Below, piece by piece: positions 6,751 through 12,020 of a stretch of 12,020 bases of DNA. The first letter of the stretch is position 1, and every line of letters begins with the position of its first letter. The position numbers and the translations under genes were made by a program. The notes beneath the pieces were generated by a model. That model was not told where the DNA came from. It saw only the letters and a program-made list of their open reading frames with translations, and made no database searches. The stretch comes from Prochloron sp. SP5CPC1 (lineage in GTDB: Bacteria; Cyanobacteriota; Cyanobacteriia; Cyanobacteriales; Prochloraceae): assembly GCA_014323965.1 (NCBI GenBank), contig JACONB010000022.1:1-12020 (forward strand), in the 5' to 3' direction.

Positions 6751-6792
6751 AGCGGGGTGCTGACACTATCCTGTTTTCTCTAATAACATTTT

Positions 6793-7542
6793 CTAGTTTA
6801 ATTGAAAAGCAGACAACTCTTGCCATTCCCAATCCGATAAAGGTTGGTTTACTAATTCTACCCCAAAACAACCCCTAGCAGCTTTTGTCAGTGCCTCAAC
6901 GATAGTTTCCACACCCGGAACACCTCCCTCTTGGGACCAGGGCAATTCTAGAGGTGGGAAGTATAGGGTTGGGGAGCCAAATACTTGCTCAAATAACTCC
7001 CTATCTCTTGCTAAAATCATAGAACCGTGCTGCAATAAAGCTTGCCCCTTATACAGTTGAGCGCTACCGATAAATTTGTTCCCTGATGAGGAGACTAAAT
7101 CCGCCACCGTAACAGTACCAAAACAGCTAGGATTCTTCATGTATGCCCTTCCTGCCGTGCCGTAGTGTAACTGTATACCCAGGGAACGCCAACCTTGAAT
7201 TAAGAATTCGCAAAGCAGCCGATAAACTTCCTGCCTCTTACCACTGATGCTGGAAGTCACTATCATATAAGTCAAATCCCCTTGGTGTAGCACCGCCCTA
7301 CCGCCAGTGGGACGTCTAACCAAGTCTAGGGGCAGTGAGTTCCAGAAAGTAGGGTAACGGCGTTGATGATAGCCTAGGGAAATGGCTGCTGGGGACCAAG
7401 TATAAAAGCGCAAAGTGGGGGGCTGCTTTCCCAGTCGGTGTTGTTCCAGTAGCCAGCTATCAATTGCCATCTGAACCTTCCCAGGAGCATTGATAAGGGG
7501 AATGAAACGCCAAAAAGGGGTTGCTGACACTTCAGATTTCAT
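6793..7542 (-). CDS. Lipoate/octanoate-protein ligase or transferase family protein (LplA/LipM-like)
   Basis: 249 residues from ATG 7542; the frame continues to a TTG at 7557, but ATG followed by KSEVS is the better start. The fold is the biotin/lipoate A/B ligase family. Visible motifs are RFYTWSPAAISLGYHQ (45-60), the signature RRPTGGRAVLHQGDLTY (76-92) and NKFIGSAQ (155-162), whose Lys156 is the lysine holding the acyl-adenylate or acyl group. SCFGTV (139-144) puts Cys140 near the place of the catalytic cysteine of LipM-type octanoyltransferases, which suggests octanoyl transfer to a lipoyl domain rather than ATP-dependent lipoate ligation; this is inference. Substrates would be the pyruvate dehydrogenase E2 and glycine cleavage H proteins, in the cytoplasm. 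The start overlaps the upstream methyltransferase gene by 11 nt, so the two form an operon. Confidence 0.8.
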   Translation of the reverse strand: MKSEVSATPFWRFIPLINAPGKVQMAIDSWLLEQHRLGKQPPTLRFYTWSPAAISLGYHQRRYPTFWNSLPLDLVRRPTGGRAVLHQGDLTYMIVTSSISGKRQEVYRLLCEFLIQGWRSLGIQLHYGTAGRAYMKNPSCFGTVTVADLVSSSGNKFIGSAQLYKGQALLQHGSMILARDRELFEQVFGSPTLYFPPLELPWSQEGGVPGVETIVEALTKAARGCFGVELVNQPLSDWEWQELSAFQLN

Positions 7543-8602
7543 TCTTTTTCCGAGCAACCCAATATTTACTCACGAAATGATTTTCCGTCCTAACCTGCTC
7601 AAAACCTGCATCATGGAGCCGTTGTTCCAAATCGTCATGGATGTAGCTTTGATAATAAGGCTCATGAAAAATAGCGGGGAAATTGTTCATCATGGTTTGA
7701 AATTCCGGACTATCTCGCCTTTGAATGGAATCACAAATCACCAATACTCCTCCTGGTTTCATCACCCGAAACATTTCGGCGATCGCCTTTCCTCTAACTA
7801 CTGGTGGTAATTCGTGGAAGAGAAAAACGCAGGTGACACCGTGAAAATAATCATCTCGATAAGGCAATTCCTCTGCATTAGCTTGCAATAGTTGAGGCAA
7901 TTCTTCAGAATTTGCTGCTAACATGTCATTGGCTTTTCGTAAATAAGTAGGGGAGAGATCAATGCCAAATAAGGAGGCGGATGTAATGGCAGCGCGAATC
8001 AATTTTAGAGTTACCCCCGTGCCGCAACCTACATCTAGCACCCGCATTTTTTCACCGGATTCTCTTTTTAATCCTTCTAATTCTTGTTTTAACGGAGCGA
8101 GAATTCTTCTGCGCATGGCATCCCCCATACCGTTAAAGAGAATTTCCACTTGTAAATCATATAAATTGGCAGACATATGGCTCAAATAGCCATTAGTTTG
8201 GTAGTGGAAGTTCTGAAGATAATACTGAGGATAACCATCCAAATTTATCTCTGGGGAAAACTGCTGATATTGCTTTTTTGTGATTCGCTCCCAAATAGAA
8301 GGCATATCTAGCCAGAGAAAAGGATAATAAAAGAAAAAATCCTGCCAAGGGCGCTCAAAAAGCAGACTTTGAGGATATATGCCCAAACGAGCATCTTCCC
8401 AATCAACTTCTAATAATTTAGTTAATCTTACTTGCAGTTGTTGCAGTGTTTCTGGGTTAAGGGTTTGGGTATTTGGCTTGGCTGCTGGGGCAAAAAAATT
8501 TCTTAATTGGGTGTTTATATTCTTGTGAGCAAGGCTAAAGGAAAGGTAGCTTTGCTGAACTGCCTGATAAGTTATTTTGTTGAGATAATCTGAGGAAAAC
8601 AT
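7532..8602 (-). CDS. Class I SAM-dependent methyltransferase with a cyanobacterial N-terminal extension
   Basis: 356 residues. The C-terminal half is a Rossmann methyltransferase: motif I VLDVGCGTG (188-196), FGIDLSPTYL (212-221, the acidic residue binding the SAM ribose), NAEELPYRDDYF (242-253), a VFLFHELPP segment (259-267) and RVMKPGGVLVICD (279-291). The first 170 residues are not part of the catalytic fold. They contain an aromatic-rich block (RPWQDFFFYYPFLWLDMPSI, 84-103) and YPQYYLQNFHYQTNGYLS (124-141) leading into a conserved-looking LYDLQVEILFNGMGDAMRR. This architecture resembles a UbiE-like family seen in cyanobacteria; the substrate is unknown. The aromatic region could hold a lipophilic substrate, but nothing proves this. 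No clear Shine-Dalgarno precedes the ATG. Its 3' end overlaps the lplA-family gene, and one HIP1 octamer lies at 7779-7786. Confidence 0.85.
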   Translation of the reverse strand: MFSSDYLNKITYQAVQQSYLSFSLAHKNINTQLRNFFAPAAKPNTQTLNPETLQQLQVRLTKLLEVDWEDARLGIYPQSLLFERPWQDFFFYYPFLWLDMPSIWERITKKQYQQFSPEINLDGYPQYYLQNFHYQTNGYLSHMSANLYDLQVEILFNGMGDAMRRRILAPLKQELEGLKRESGEKMRVLDVGCGTGVTLKLIRAAITSASLFGIDLSPTYLRKANDMLAANSEELPQLLQANAEELPYRDDYFHGVTCVFLFHELPPVVRGKAIAEMFRVMKPGGVLVICDSIQRRDSPEFQTMMNNFPAIFHEPYYQSYIHDDLEQRLHDAGFEQVRTENHFVSKYWVARKKNEI

Positions 8603-8652
8603 GAATACTTTGCTTAATTAAATTATAGGTAGGCATAATTTTTTTGATAAAC

Positions 8653-8678
8653 CGCAGAGACGCAGAGGACGCAGAGGA
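8653..8678. repeat. Short tandem repeat of CGCAGAGGA units
   Basis: Units CGCAGAGA, CGCAGAGGA and CGCAGAGGA are tandem at 8653-8678, followed by degenerate AGAAGAGGA. This purine-rich motif, usually preceded by AAACCG or similar as here (GATAAACCG), recurs between genes of many filamentous cyanobacteria, as I recall. It lies between glnA and the methyltransferase gene and is not coding. Confidence 0.6.
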
Positions 8679-8692
8679 AGAAGAGGAGAGGT

Positions 8693-8716
8693 GTAGGTGG
8701 GGAATGCCCACTCTAC
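8693..8716. repeat. Stem-loop of the GTGGGCAATGCCCAC intergenic type
   Basis: GTAG-GTGGG (8693-8701) pairs with CCCAC-T-CTAC (8707-8716), with one bulged T and a GAATG loop. It resembles a frequent cyanobacterial intergenic hairpin. In the absence of a clear glnA terminator nearby it may also end the glnA transcript, but there is no T run. Confidence 0.5.
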
Positions 8717-8834
8717 ATATACATTGACAGCCCCTAACCGTTGTCGCTGAGGAGCGAGCGCCTACCTAGGTCAGGAAAGCGAGCGGGTGGGGTCGAGCGC
8801 GCGTCCGATGAACGGAATGGTGCAAGAGCTGCTG
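8717..8834. other. GC-rich spacer downstream of glnA
   Basis: With the two repeats above, this completes a 232-nt gene-free stretch (8603-8834). It is GC-rich with GAGCGAGCG-type iterations (8752-8760, echoed by GCGAGCG at 8779-8785 and GAGCGCGCG at 8794-8802). I see no gene or convincing terminator in it. Confidence 0.4.
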
Positions 8835-10256
8835 TTATACGTCGTAGTAAAGAGCAAACTCATAGGGATGAGGGCGTAAACGCATGGGGTTGACTTCATT
8901 ATCCAGTTTGTACTCAATCCAGTTGTGGATAAAGTCTTCGGTAAACACCCCGGTATCTGTCAAGAAACTATGGTCTTTGTCTAAGTTTTCTAGGGCTGCT
9001 TCTAAAGAACTGGGGGTGGAAGGAATCTTGCTCAACTCCTCCGGGCTGAGGTCATAGATATCCACATCCAGAGATTTCCCGGGGTCGATTTCGTTCTTAA
9101 TCCCATCAATACCAGCGCAGAGCATAGCAGCAAAGGCGAGATATGGGTTGCAAGTAGCATCGGGACAGCGGAACTCCAGACGCTTCGCTTTGGGATTAGG
9201 ACCGGATAAGGGAATCCGGATGGAGGCAGAACGGTTACCTTGGGAGTATGCTAGGTTGACGGGGGCTTCAAATCCAGGTACTAAACGCTTGTAGGAGTTG
9301 GTGGTAGGGTTGGTCAATGCCAATAGAGCTGGTGCGTGTTTGAGAATACCCCCGATATAGTTGAGTGCTGTTTTGCTCAAGTTGGCGTAGCCATCGCCCC
9401 AGAATAGGGGTTTGCCATCTTTCCAGATAGACTGGTGGGTGTGCATCCCACTCCCATTATCGTTAAATAGAGGCTTGGGCATGAAAGTAACGGTTTTGCC
9501 GTATTTCTTGCCAACATTTTTAATGACGTATTTATAAGTCATCAAATAATCAGCCGCCTTAATAATGGGGGCAAAGCGGAAACCCAGCTCATTCTGTCCC
9601 CCTGTAGCCACCTCGTGATGGTGTTTTTCAATGGGTACGCCGCAACGAGCCATGGTTAATAGCATTTCCGTGCGCATATCTTGGAGAGTGTCTGTGGGGG
9701 GGACGGGGAAATAACCCTCTTTGTAGCGAGGTTTATATCCCAGGTTGCCTCCTGATTCTTCGCGACCGGAATTCCAGCGACCTTCTACACTGTCTACATA
9801 ATAGTAGCCCTGACTTTCGGTTTGGTCAAAACGAATATCGTCAAAAACGAAGAATTCTGCTTCGGGACCAAAATAGGCAACATCCCCGATCCCACTGTTT
9901 TTCAGGAAGGAAAGTGCTTTTTGAGCAATACTGCGGGGATCCCGACTGTACCACTCCCCGGTGCGTGGTTCCTTAATGGAACAGATCATGCTCAAGGTTT
10001 TTTCTTTCATGAAGGGGTCGATCCACGCAGTAGTAAAATCGGGAACCATTGCCATGTCCGATTCGTTGATTGCTTTCCAACCCCGAATACTGGAACCGTC
10101 GAAGGGAACACCGTCTTCAAAGGAACTTTCGTCAATTTGGTCTTTGTAGAAAGAGCAGTGCTGCCAGATCCCTGGCATATCGATGAATTTTAGGTCGATA
10201 ATCTTAATGTCCTGGTCTAGAATCATTTTCAAGACTTCAGCAGCAGTTTCCGCCAT
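8835..10256 (-). CDS. glnA: Glutamine synthetase type I
   Basis: 473 residues, the normal length for bacterial GSI. It makes glutamine from glutamate, ammonium and ATP, the entry point of the GS-GOGAT cycle in the cytoplasm, as a dodecamer. Signatures are present: FDGSSIRGW (52-60), GPEAEFFVF (130-138, metal ligands Glu132 and Glu134), HHHEVATGGQNELGF (212-226), KPLFNDNGSGMHTHQS (261-276, His272), the ATP/glutamate loop NPTTNSYKRLVPGFEAPVN (316-334), NRSASIRIP (341-349) and LEFRCPDATCNPYLA (360-374). Tyr401 in the IYDLSPEE segment is at the enterobacterial adenylylation position, but cyanobacterial GS is known to be controlled by small inactivating proteins instead; no gif gene is in this window. 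A ribosome site AAGGAAG (10262-10268) lies 5 nt before the ATG. Transcription is very likely NtcA-activated and divergent from apcF. Confidence 0.97.
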   Translation of the reverse strand: MAETAAEVLKMILDQDIKIIDLKFIDMPGIWQHCSFYKDQIDESSFEDGVPFDGSSIRGWKAINESDMAMVPDFTTAWIDPFMKEKTLSMICSIKEPRTGEWYSRDPRSIAQKALSFLKNSGIGDVAYFGPEAEFFVFDDIRFDQTESQGYYYVDSVEGRWNSGREESGGNLGYKPRYKEGYFPVPPTDTLQDMRTEMLLTMARCGVPIEKHHHEVATGGQNELGFRFAPIIKAADYLMTYKYVIKNVGKKYGKTVTFMPKPLFNDNGSGMHTHQSIWKDGKPLFWGDGYANLSKTALNYIGGILKHAPALLALTNPTTNSYKRLVPGFEAPVNLAYSQGNRSASIRIPLSGPNPKAKRLEFRCPDATCNPYLAFAAMLCAGIDGIKNEIDPGKSLDVDIYDLSPEELSKIPSTPSSLEAALENLDKDHSFLTDTGVFTEDFIHNWIEYKLDNEVNPMRLRPHPYEFALYYDV

Positions 10257-10298
10257 GGTTTCTTCCTTAAATTTAAAAGATATTTCAACTGTCCCATT

Positions 10299-10304
10299 AT
10301 CCTA
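10299..10304 (-). promoter_or_regulatory. -10 box of the NtcA-dependent glnA promoter
   Basis: On the minus strand TAGGAT fits the TAN3T consensus and lies exactly 23 nt after the TAC half of the proximal NtcA site; the canonical spacing is 22-24. The predicted transcription start is near 10292, giving a leader of about 36 nt and placing the NtcA site at about -42. No -35 hexamer is needed, as the activator replaces it. Confidence 0.85.
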
Positions 10305-10326
10305 GGGAGTGGAATGGGAGGAATTT

Positions 10327-10342
10327 TGTATCCAGTGTTACA
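10327..10342. promoter_or_regulatory. NtcA-binding site (proximal), TGTA-N8-TACA
   Basis: TGTA-TCCAGTGT-TACA contains a perfect GTA-N8-TAC core and matching flanking T and A. With the downstream -10 at the right distance it forms the classical class II NtcA promoter of glnA. NtcA is the cyanobacterial CRP-family regulator that responds to 2-oxoglutarate under nitrogen limitation. Confidence 0.9.
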
Positions 10343-10388
10343 GAATTGCCAGTCAAAATTGGTGGGAAACCTGTAGATTTTGCAAAAA

Positions 10389-10404
10389 TGTATTGAATTA
10401 TACA
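10389..10404. promoter_or_regulatory. Second NtcA-binding site (distal to glnA, proximal to apcF), TGTA-N8-TACA
   Basis: TGTA-TTGAATTA-TACA is again a perfect extended palindrome, flanked by symmetric tracts (AAAAA at 10384-10388 and TTTTT at 10406-10410). Its centre is 62 bp from the proximal site, close to six helical turns. It lies 86 nt before the apcF ATG. No TAN3T follows on the plus strand at 22-24 nt, so activation of apcF by the usual mechanism is not supported. Confidence 0.8.
10399..10404 (+). promoter_or_regulatory. Weak candidate -10 box of apcF inside the second NtcA site
   Basis: TATACA lies within the right half of the distal NtcA palindrome and would give a leader of about 79 nt. 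There is no good -35 at 16-18 nt, so this is only a candidate; if real, NtcA binding would occlude it. Confidence 0.25.
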
Positions 10405-10489
10405 GTTTTTCAAATTTCTCCCTCTATGGGATGATAGACAGATAACCAAAAATAACTTGCATAAAAATTGCTGTTGGGAGAAACTTTTA

Positions 10490-10999
10490 ATGCGAGACGC
10501 TGTTACTAATCTGATCGGCAAATATGATATTACCGGTCGTTACTTAGATCGGAATGCTTTCGACGATCTGAAATCCTACTTTGAATCTGGCATGGCACGA
10601 ATTGCCGCTGCCCAGATAATCAATGCTAATTCTGCCACCATTGTCAGGGAAGCCAGTGCTAAGCTGTTTGAAGAAGTACCGGAACTCCTTCGTCCCGGGG
10701 GCTATGCCTATACCACTCGGCGCTATTCTGCCTGTCTGCGGGATTTGGACTATTACTTGCGCTATGCAAGTTATGCCCTGGTTGCCGGGGATATGAATAT
10801 TCTGGACGAACGAGTATTGCAGGGATTACGGGAAACTTACAATTCTTTGGGGGTACCCATTGGTCCCACTGTGGTGGGTATTCAGATCATGAAAGATATG
10901 GTTAAAGAAATGGCGACAGAAGCAGGAGTGGAAGATACGGCTTTTGTGGATGCACCTTTTGACTATATGAGTCGGGAGTTGAGCGAAATTTCTGTTTAA
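10490..10999 (+). CDS. apcF: Allophycocyanin beta-18 subunit (phycobilisome core)
   Basis: 169 residues, the family length. Colinear with ApcF: an MRDAVTNLIGKYDITGRYLD opening, YFESGMARIAAAQIINANSA (30-49), chromophore Cys82 in CLRDLDYYLRYASYAL (82-97), DERVLQGLRETYNSLGVPIG (106-125) and the FDYMSRELSE tail. ApcF replaces one ApcB in the core and sits next to the ApcE linker-emitter. The frame opens at a TTG (10457), but ATG 10490 is chosen by homology and by GGGAG (10476-10480), 9 nt upstream. Position 72, the methylated asparagine in ApcB and CpcB, is Tyr here; I am not sure whether this is usual in ApcF. It is divergent from glnA with a 233-nt control region holding two NtcA sites. No other phycobilisome gene adjoins. 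Confidence 0.95.
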   Translation: MRDAVTNLIGKYDITGRYLDRNAFDDLKSYFESGMARIAAAQIINANSATIVREASAKLFEEVPELLRPGGYAYTTRRYSACLRDLDYYLRYASYALVAGDMNILDERVLQGLRETYNSLGVPIGPTVVGIQIMKDMVKEMATEAGVEDTAFVDAPFDYMSRELSEISV

Positions 11000-11015
11000 T
11001 ACCCAAGTTACCAGT

Positions 11016-11043
11016 GTAAGGGCGTACAGCTGTGCGCCCCTAC
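11016..11043. repeat. Interspersed palindrome of the GTAGGGGCGCACAGCTGTGC type
   Basis: Left arm GTAAGGGCG (11016-11024) and right arm CGCCCCTAC (11035-11043) pair at 8 of 9 positions around a core containing the palindrome ACAGCTGT (11026-11033). This element type is widespread between cyanobacterial genes, as I recall. It begins 17 nt after the apcF stop and may help end the apcF transcript, although no T run follows. Confidence 0.65.
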
Positions 11044-11120
11044 AATACCCACATAGTGATTCTTTTGACTGAATAACTAGAATGGATTAAACGCCAGAAT
11101 GACACCAGAAAGAAAAACCT

Positions 11121-11459
11121 ATGGAAGTTACCTTCCATCTGCCTGATGAAGTTGTCAGGAAACTTCAACCCTTTGAAGATCGGTTACCTCAAATTTTAGC
11201 GTTAGGGTTGCGAGAATTTAATGCTATTGGTCAAAAAGGTTTTTCTGGTATGGCTGAAGTATTGGAATTTTTGGCAAGTCTCCCCACAGAGTCGGCTATT
11301 ATTGCTCTACGTCCCTCAGAAGCCTTACAAGCTCAGTTATCTATGCTACTAGAGAAAAACCGGACAGTGGATTTGAATCCCGCCGAGGAGCACATTGAGC
11401 ATATTGTCAGAATGGCTAAAGCTAGGGCTTTTTTGAGACCTTTTGGAGATAAGCTATAA
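11121..11459 (+). CDS. Small cyanobacterial antitoxin-like protein
   Basis: 112 residues with an acidic, helical look. The pattern FHLPDEVVRKLQ (5-16), LPQILALGLREFNA (22-35), FSGMAEVLEFLASLPT (41-56), IIALRPSEALQAQL (60-73), LLEKNRT (76-82) and HIVRMAKARA (94-103) matches a widespread cyanobacterial family. From memory its members are often followed by a small HNH-nuclease or PIN-type gene, which suggests an antitoxin or partner role; this is unproven. No such partner follows here. The last residues (FLRPFGDKL) depart from the usual Lys/Leu-rich end and the acidic hinge before the final helix is shorter than usual, so the 3' end may be rearranged. The ribosome site is weak (AGAAAGA). Its end overlaps the next frame by 17 nt. 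Confidence 0.7.
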   Translation: MEVTFHLPDEVVRKLQPFEDRLPQILALGLREFNAIGQKGFSGMAEVLEFLASLPTESAIIALRPSEALQAQLSMLLEKNRTVDLNPAEEHIEHIVRMAKARAFLRPFGDKL

Positions 11460-11802
11460 AACTGTTAACAATTCAAAGCTTGTCAGTTCTCTTACTCTGA
11501 TTACACTAGCTATATCTTATTCAACTTTCCTCAATTCTTGTACTTCTAGTAAGGGCGTTTTGGAAGCAGAAAACAAGGAACTTAAGCAAAGAGTTGAAAT
11601 ACTAGAAGGGCTACTACAGGAAACGCCAAGAAAACCACAACCAAACCCGACTCCAATTCCAGAATCAGGCAAAAAATATAGCATCTCTCGTGAATGTCGG
11701 GCAAATGATAAGCCACGGTATACAGATAGTTATAGCAATTATTCAGGACAAGCACTAAACTGTTTCAGCACAGGACATATTGCTGGTGTTTTAGTCCCAT
11801 AG
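11443..11802 (+). CDS. Possible small lipoprotein with a coiled coil, TTG start
   Basis: 119 codons beginning at TTG 11443; no ATG or GTG is available before the hydrophobic segment. Residues 1-32 look like a lipoprotein signal: Lys6 and Lys12, a hydrophobic run (LVSSLTLITLAISYSTF) and LNSC ending at Cys33, an imperfect lipobox. A charged helix follows (LEAENKELKQRVEILEGLLQ, 40-59), likely a short coiled coil, then a proline-rich linker (PRKPQPNPTPIP) and a Ser/Tyr-rich end with two cysteines (RECRANDK; ALNCFSTG). I recognise no family. The rare start codon, the lack of a ribosome site and the overlap with the preceding gene make it uncertain; it could also be a gene whose true 5' end was replaced by recombination with the antitoxin-like gene. 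Confidence 0.5.
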   Translation: MEISYKTVNNSKLVSSLTLITLAISYSTFLNSCTSSKGVLEAENKELKQRVEILEGLLQETPRKPQPNPTPIPESGKKYSISRECRANDKPRYTDSYSNYSGQALNCFSTGHIAGVLVP

Positions 11803-11827
11803 GGTATCAGCATATTCGATTGAGATT

Positions 11828-11901
11828 GTAGGTTGGGTTGAGGGACGAAACCCAACATAGGTTGGCGCTGTTGGGTAACGCTTGCGCTCTACCCAACCTA
11901 C
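11828..11901. repeat. 74-nt interspersed repeat of the GTAGGTTGGGTT...AACCCAAC type
   Basis: Outer arms GTAGGTTGGGT (11828-11838) and ACCCAACCTAC (11891-11901) are perfectly complementary. Inside are GTTGGGTT/AACCCAAC (11832-11839 with 11849-11856) and TTGGGT/ACCCAA (11871-11876 with 11891-11896), so alternative hairpins can form. The motif with ACGAAACCCAAC is one of the most familiar intergenic repeats of cyanobacteria. It lies between the lipoprotein-like gene and a converging gene. Confidence 0.8.
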
Positions 11902-11922
11902 TCAAGTCAAATAAGAGAGGAG

Positions 11923-12020
11923 TTAGATTTCAATTACACCTGCTATTAACTTCCAACAGGGAGCTTCCCCTTCCCAATTTTGACCTGCCCAAGGTAGGCT
12001 AAGACTGACGGTTACCAGAC
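11923..12020 (-). CDS. C-terminal tail of an unidentified gene entering from the right edge
   Basis: On the minus strand one frame is open from the window edge to TAA at 11923-11925, giving 31 residues that end in WKLIAGVIEI. The stretch WAGQNWEGEAPCW has a protein-like composition, and the other two frames stop within 21 nt of the edge. It is too short to identify. It converges on the lipoprotein-like gene, with the interspersed repeat between them. Confidence 0.45.
   Translation of the reverse strand, partial: LVTVSLSLPWAGQNWEGEAPCWKLIAGVIEI

Larger units (their letters stand above)
6366..6792. other. 427-nt gene-free region upstream of apcD, hairpin-rich and repeat-derived
   Basis: This region separates lplA-family and apcD genes, both on the minus strand, so it must contain the lplA 3' end and the apcD promoter and leader. 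The half nearest apcD (6389-6601) is a succession of stem-loops, listed separately. The other half (6602-6780) holds AGTCC/GGACT (6685-6689 with 6695-6699) and AAAGAGA/TCTCTTT (6720-6726 with 6742-6748). I find no coding frame, tRNA or known riboswitch. The likeliest origin is an accumulation of small mobile repeats. Confidence 0.6.

Noticed and set aside
6602..6780. Possible tRNA or classical small RNA in the gene-free block (GGTTCTAGAGCC resembles a T arm)
   Set aside because: No acceptor stem, anticodon arm or CCA-compatible pairing could be built around it, and no SRP, 6S or RNase P motif was seen.
9822..10193. 123-codon plus-strand frame inside glnA
   Set aside because: Antisense shadow of the highly conserved glnA coding sequence.
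8835..10256. Adenylylation control of GlnA from Tyr401
   Set aside because: The Tyr is present, but cyanobacterial GSI is known to be regulated by inactivating factors rather than adenylylation; sequence alone does not support it.
10425..10437. A canonical NtcA-activated promoter for apcF from the distal site
   Set aside because: No TAN3T occurs 22-24 nt after the palindrome on the plus strand (the sequence there is TATGGGATGATAG).
10297..10521. 74-codon minus-strand frame upstream of glnA
   Set aside because: It covers the NtcA sites, the glnA -10 box and the apcF start; no family resemblance.
11065..11093. TTGACT as a -35 box for the antitoxin-like gene
   Set aside because: At 17 nt the downstream hexamer is TAAACG, a poor -10; the better TAGAAT lies only 7 nt away.

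Overview
The window is chromosomal DNA of a cyanobacterium, probably a filamentous or otherwise repeat-rich one. The strongest evidence is two phycobilisome core genes (apcD, apcF), a cyanobacterial type I glutamine synthetase preceded by textbook NtcA sites, three HIP1 octamers (GCGATCGC), and several intergenic repeat types common in cyanobacterial genomes. I cannot name the genus from sequence alone.

Layout. 1-1509 (-): 5' part of a large spondin_N/CHRD protein that runs off the left edge. 1510-1757: AT-rich divergent intergenic region with a small perfect palindrome. 1758-4342 (+): two-gene operon of nanE (N-acetylmannosamine-6-phosphate 2-epimerase) and a 630-residue HTH/NB-ARC STAND ATPase ending in a DUF1822 domain; the stop and start share a base (TAATG). 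4347-4386: AT-rich inverted repeat between convergent genes. 4384-4878 (-): membrane-anchored TPR protein. 5013-5822 (+): membrane-anchored, TPR-like conserved protein with a Tat-like N terminus. 5825-5871: terminator for apcD. 5880-6365 (-): apcD. 6366-6792: about 430 nt without a gene, packed with hairpins and with motifs resembling IS200/IS605 ends. 6793-8602 (-): methyltransferase then lipoate/octanoate ligase-family gene, overlapping. 8603-8834: repeats. 8835-10256 (-): glnA. 10257-10489: divergent glnA/apcF control region with two perfect TGTA-N8-TACA NtcA sites. 10490-10999 (+): apcF. 11121-11802 (+): a small cyanobacterial antitoxin-like gene overlapped by a possible lipoprotein gene starting at TTG. 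11828-11901: a well-formed interspersed repeat. 11923-12020 (-): tail of an unidentified gene.

How the parts fit. ApcD and ApcF are the minor allophycocyanin subunits that pass energy from the phycobilisome core to the photosystems. Phycobilisomes are a large nitrogen store degraded on nitrogen starvation, so apcF sharing an NtcA-bearing control region with glnA makes biological sense. The nanE-STAND pair is the most unusual unit: a sugar-phosphate epimerase translationally coupled to a signalling-type NTPase with a cyanobacteria-typical C-terminal domain. The rest is ordinary housekeeping or cyanobacterial accessory content.
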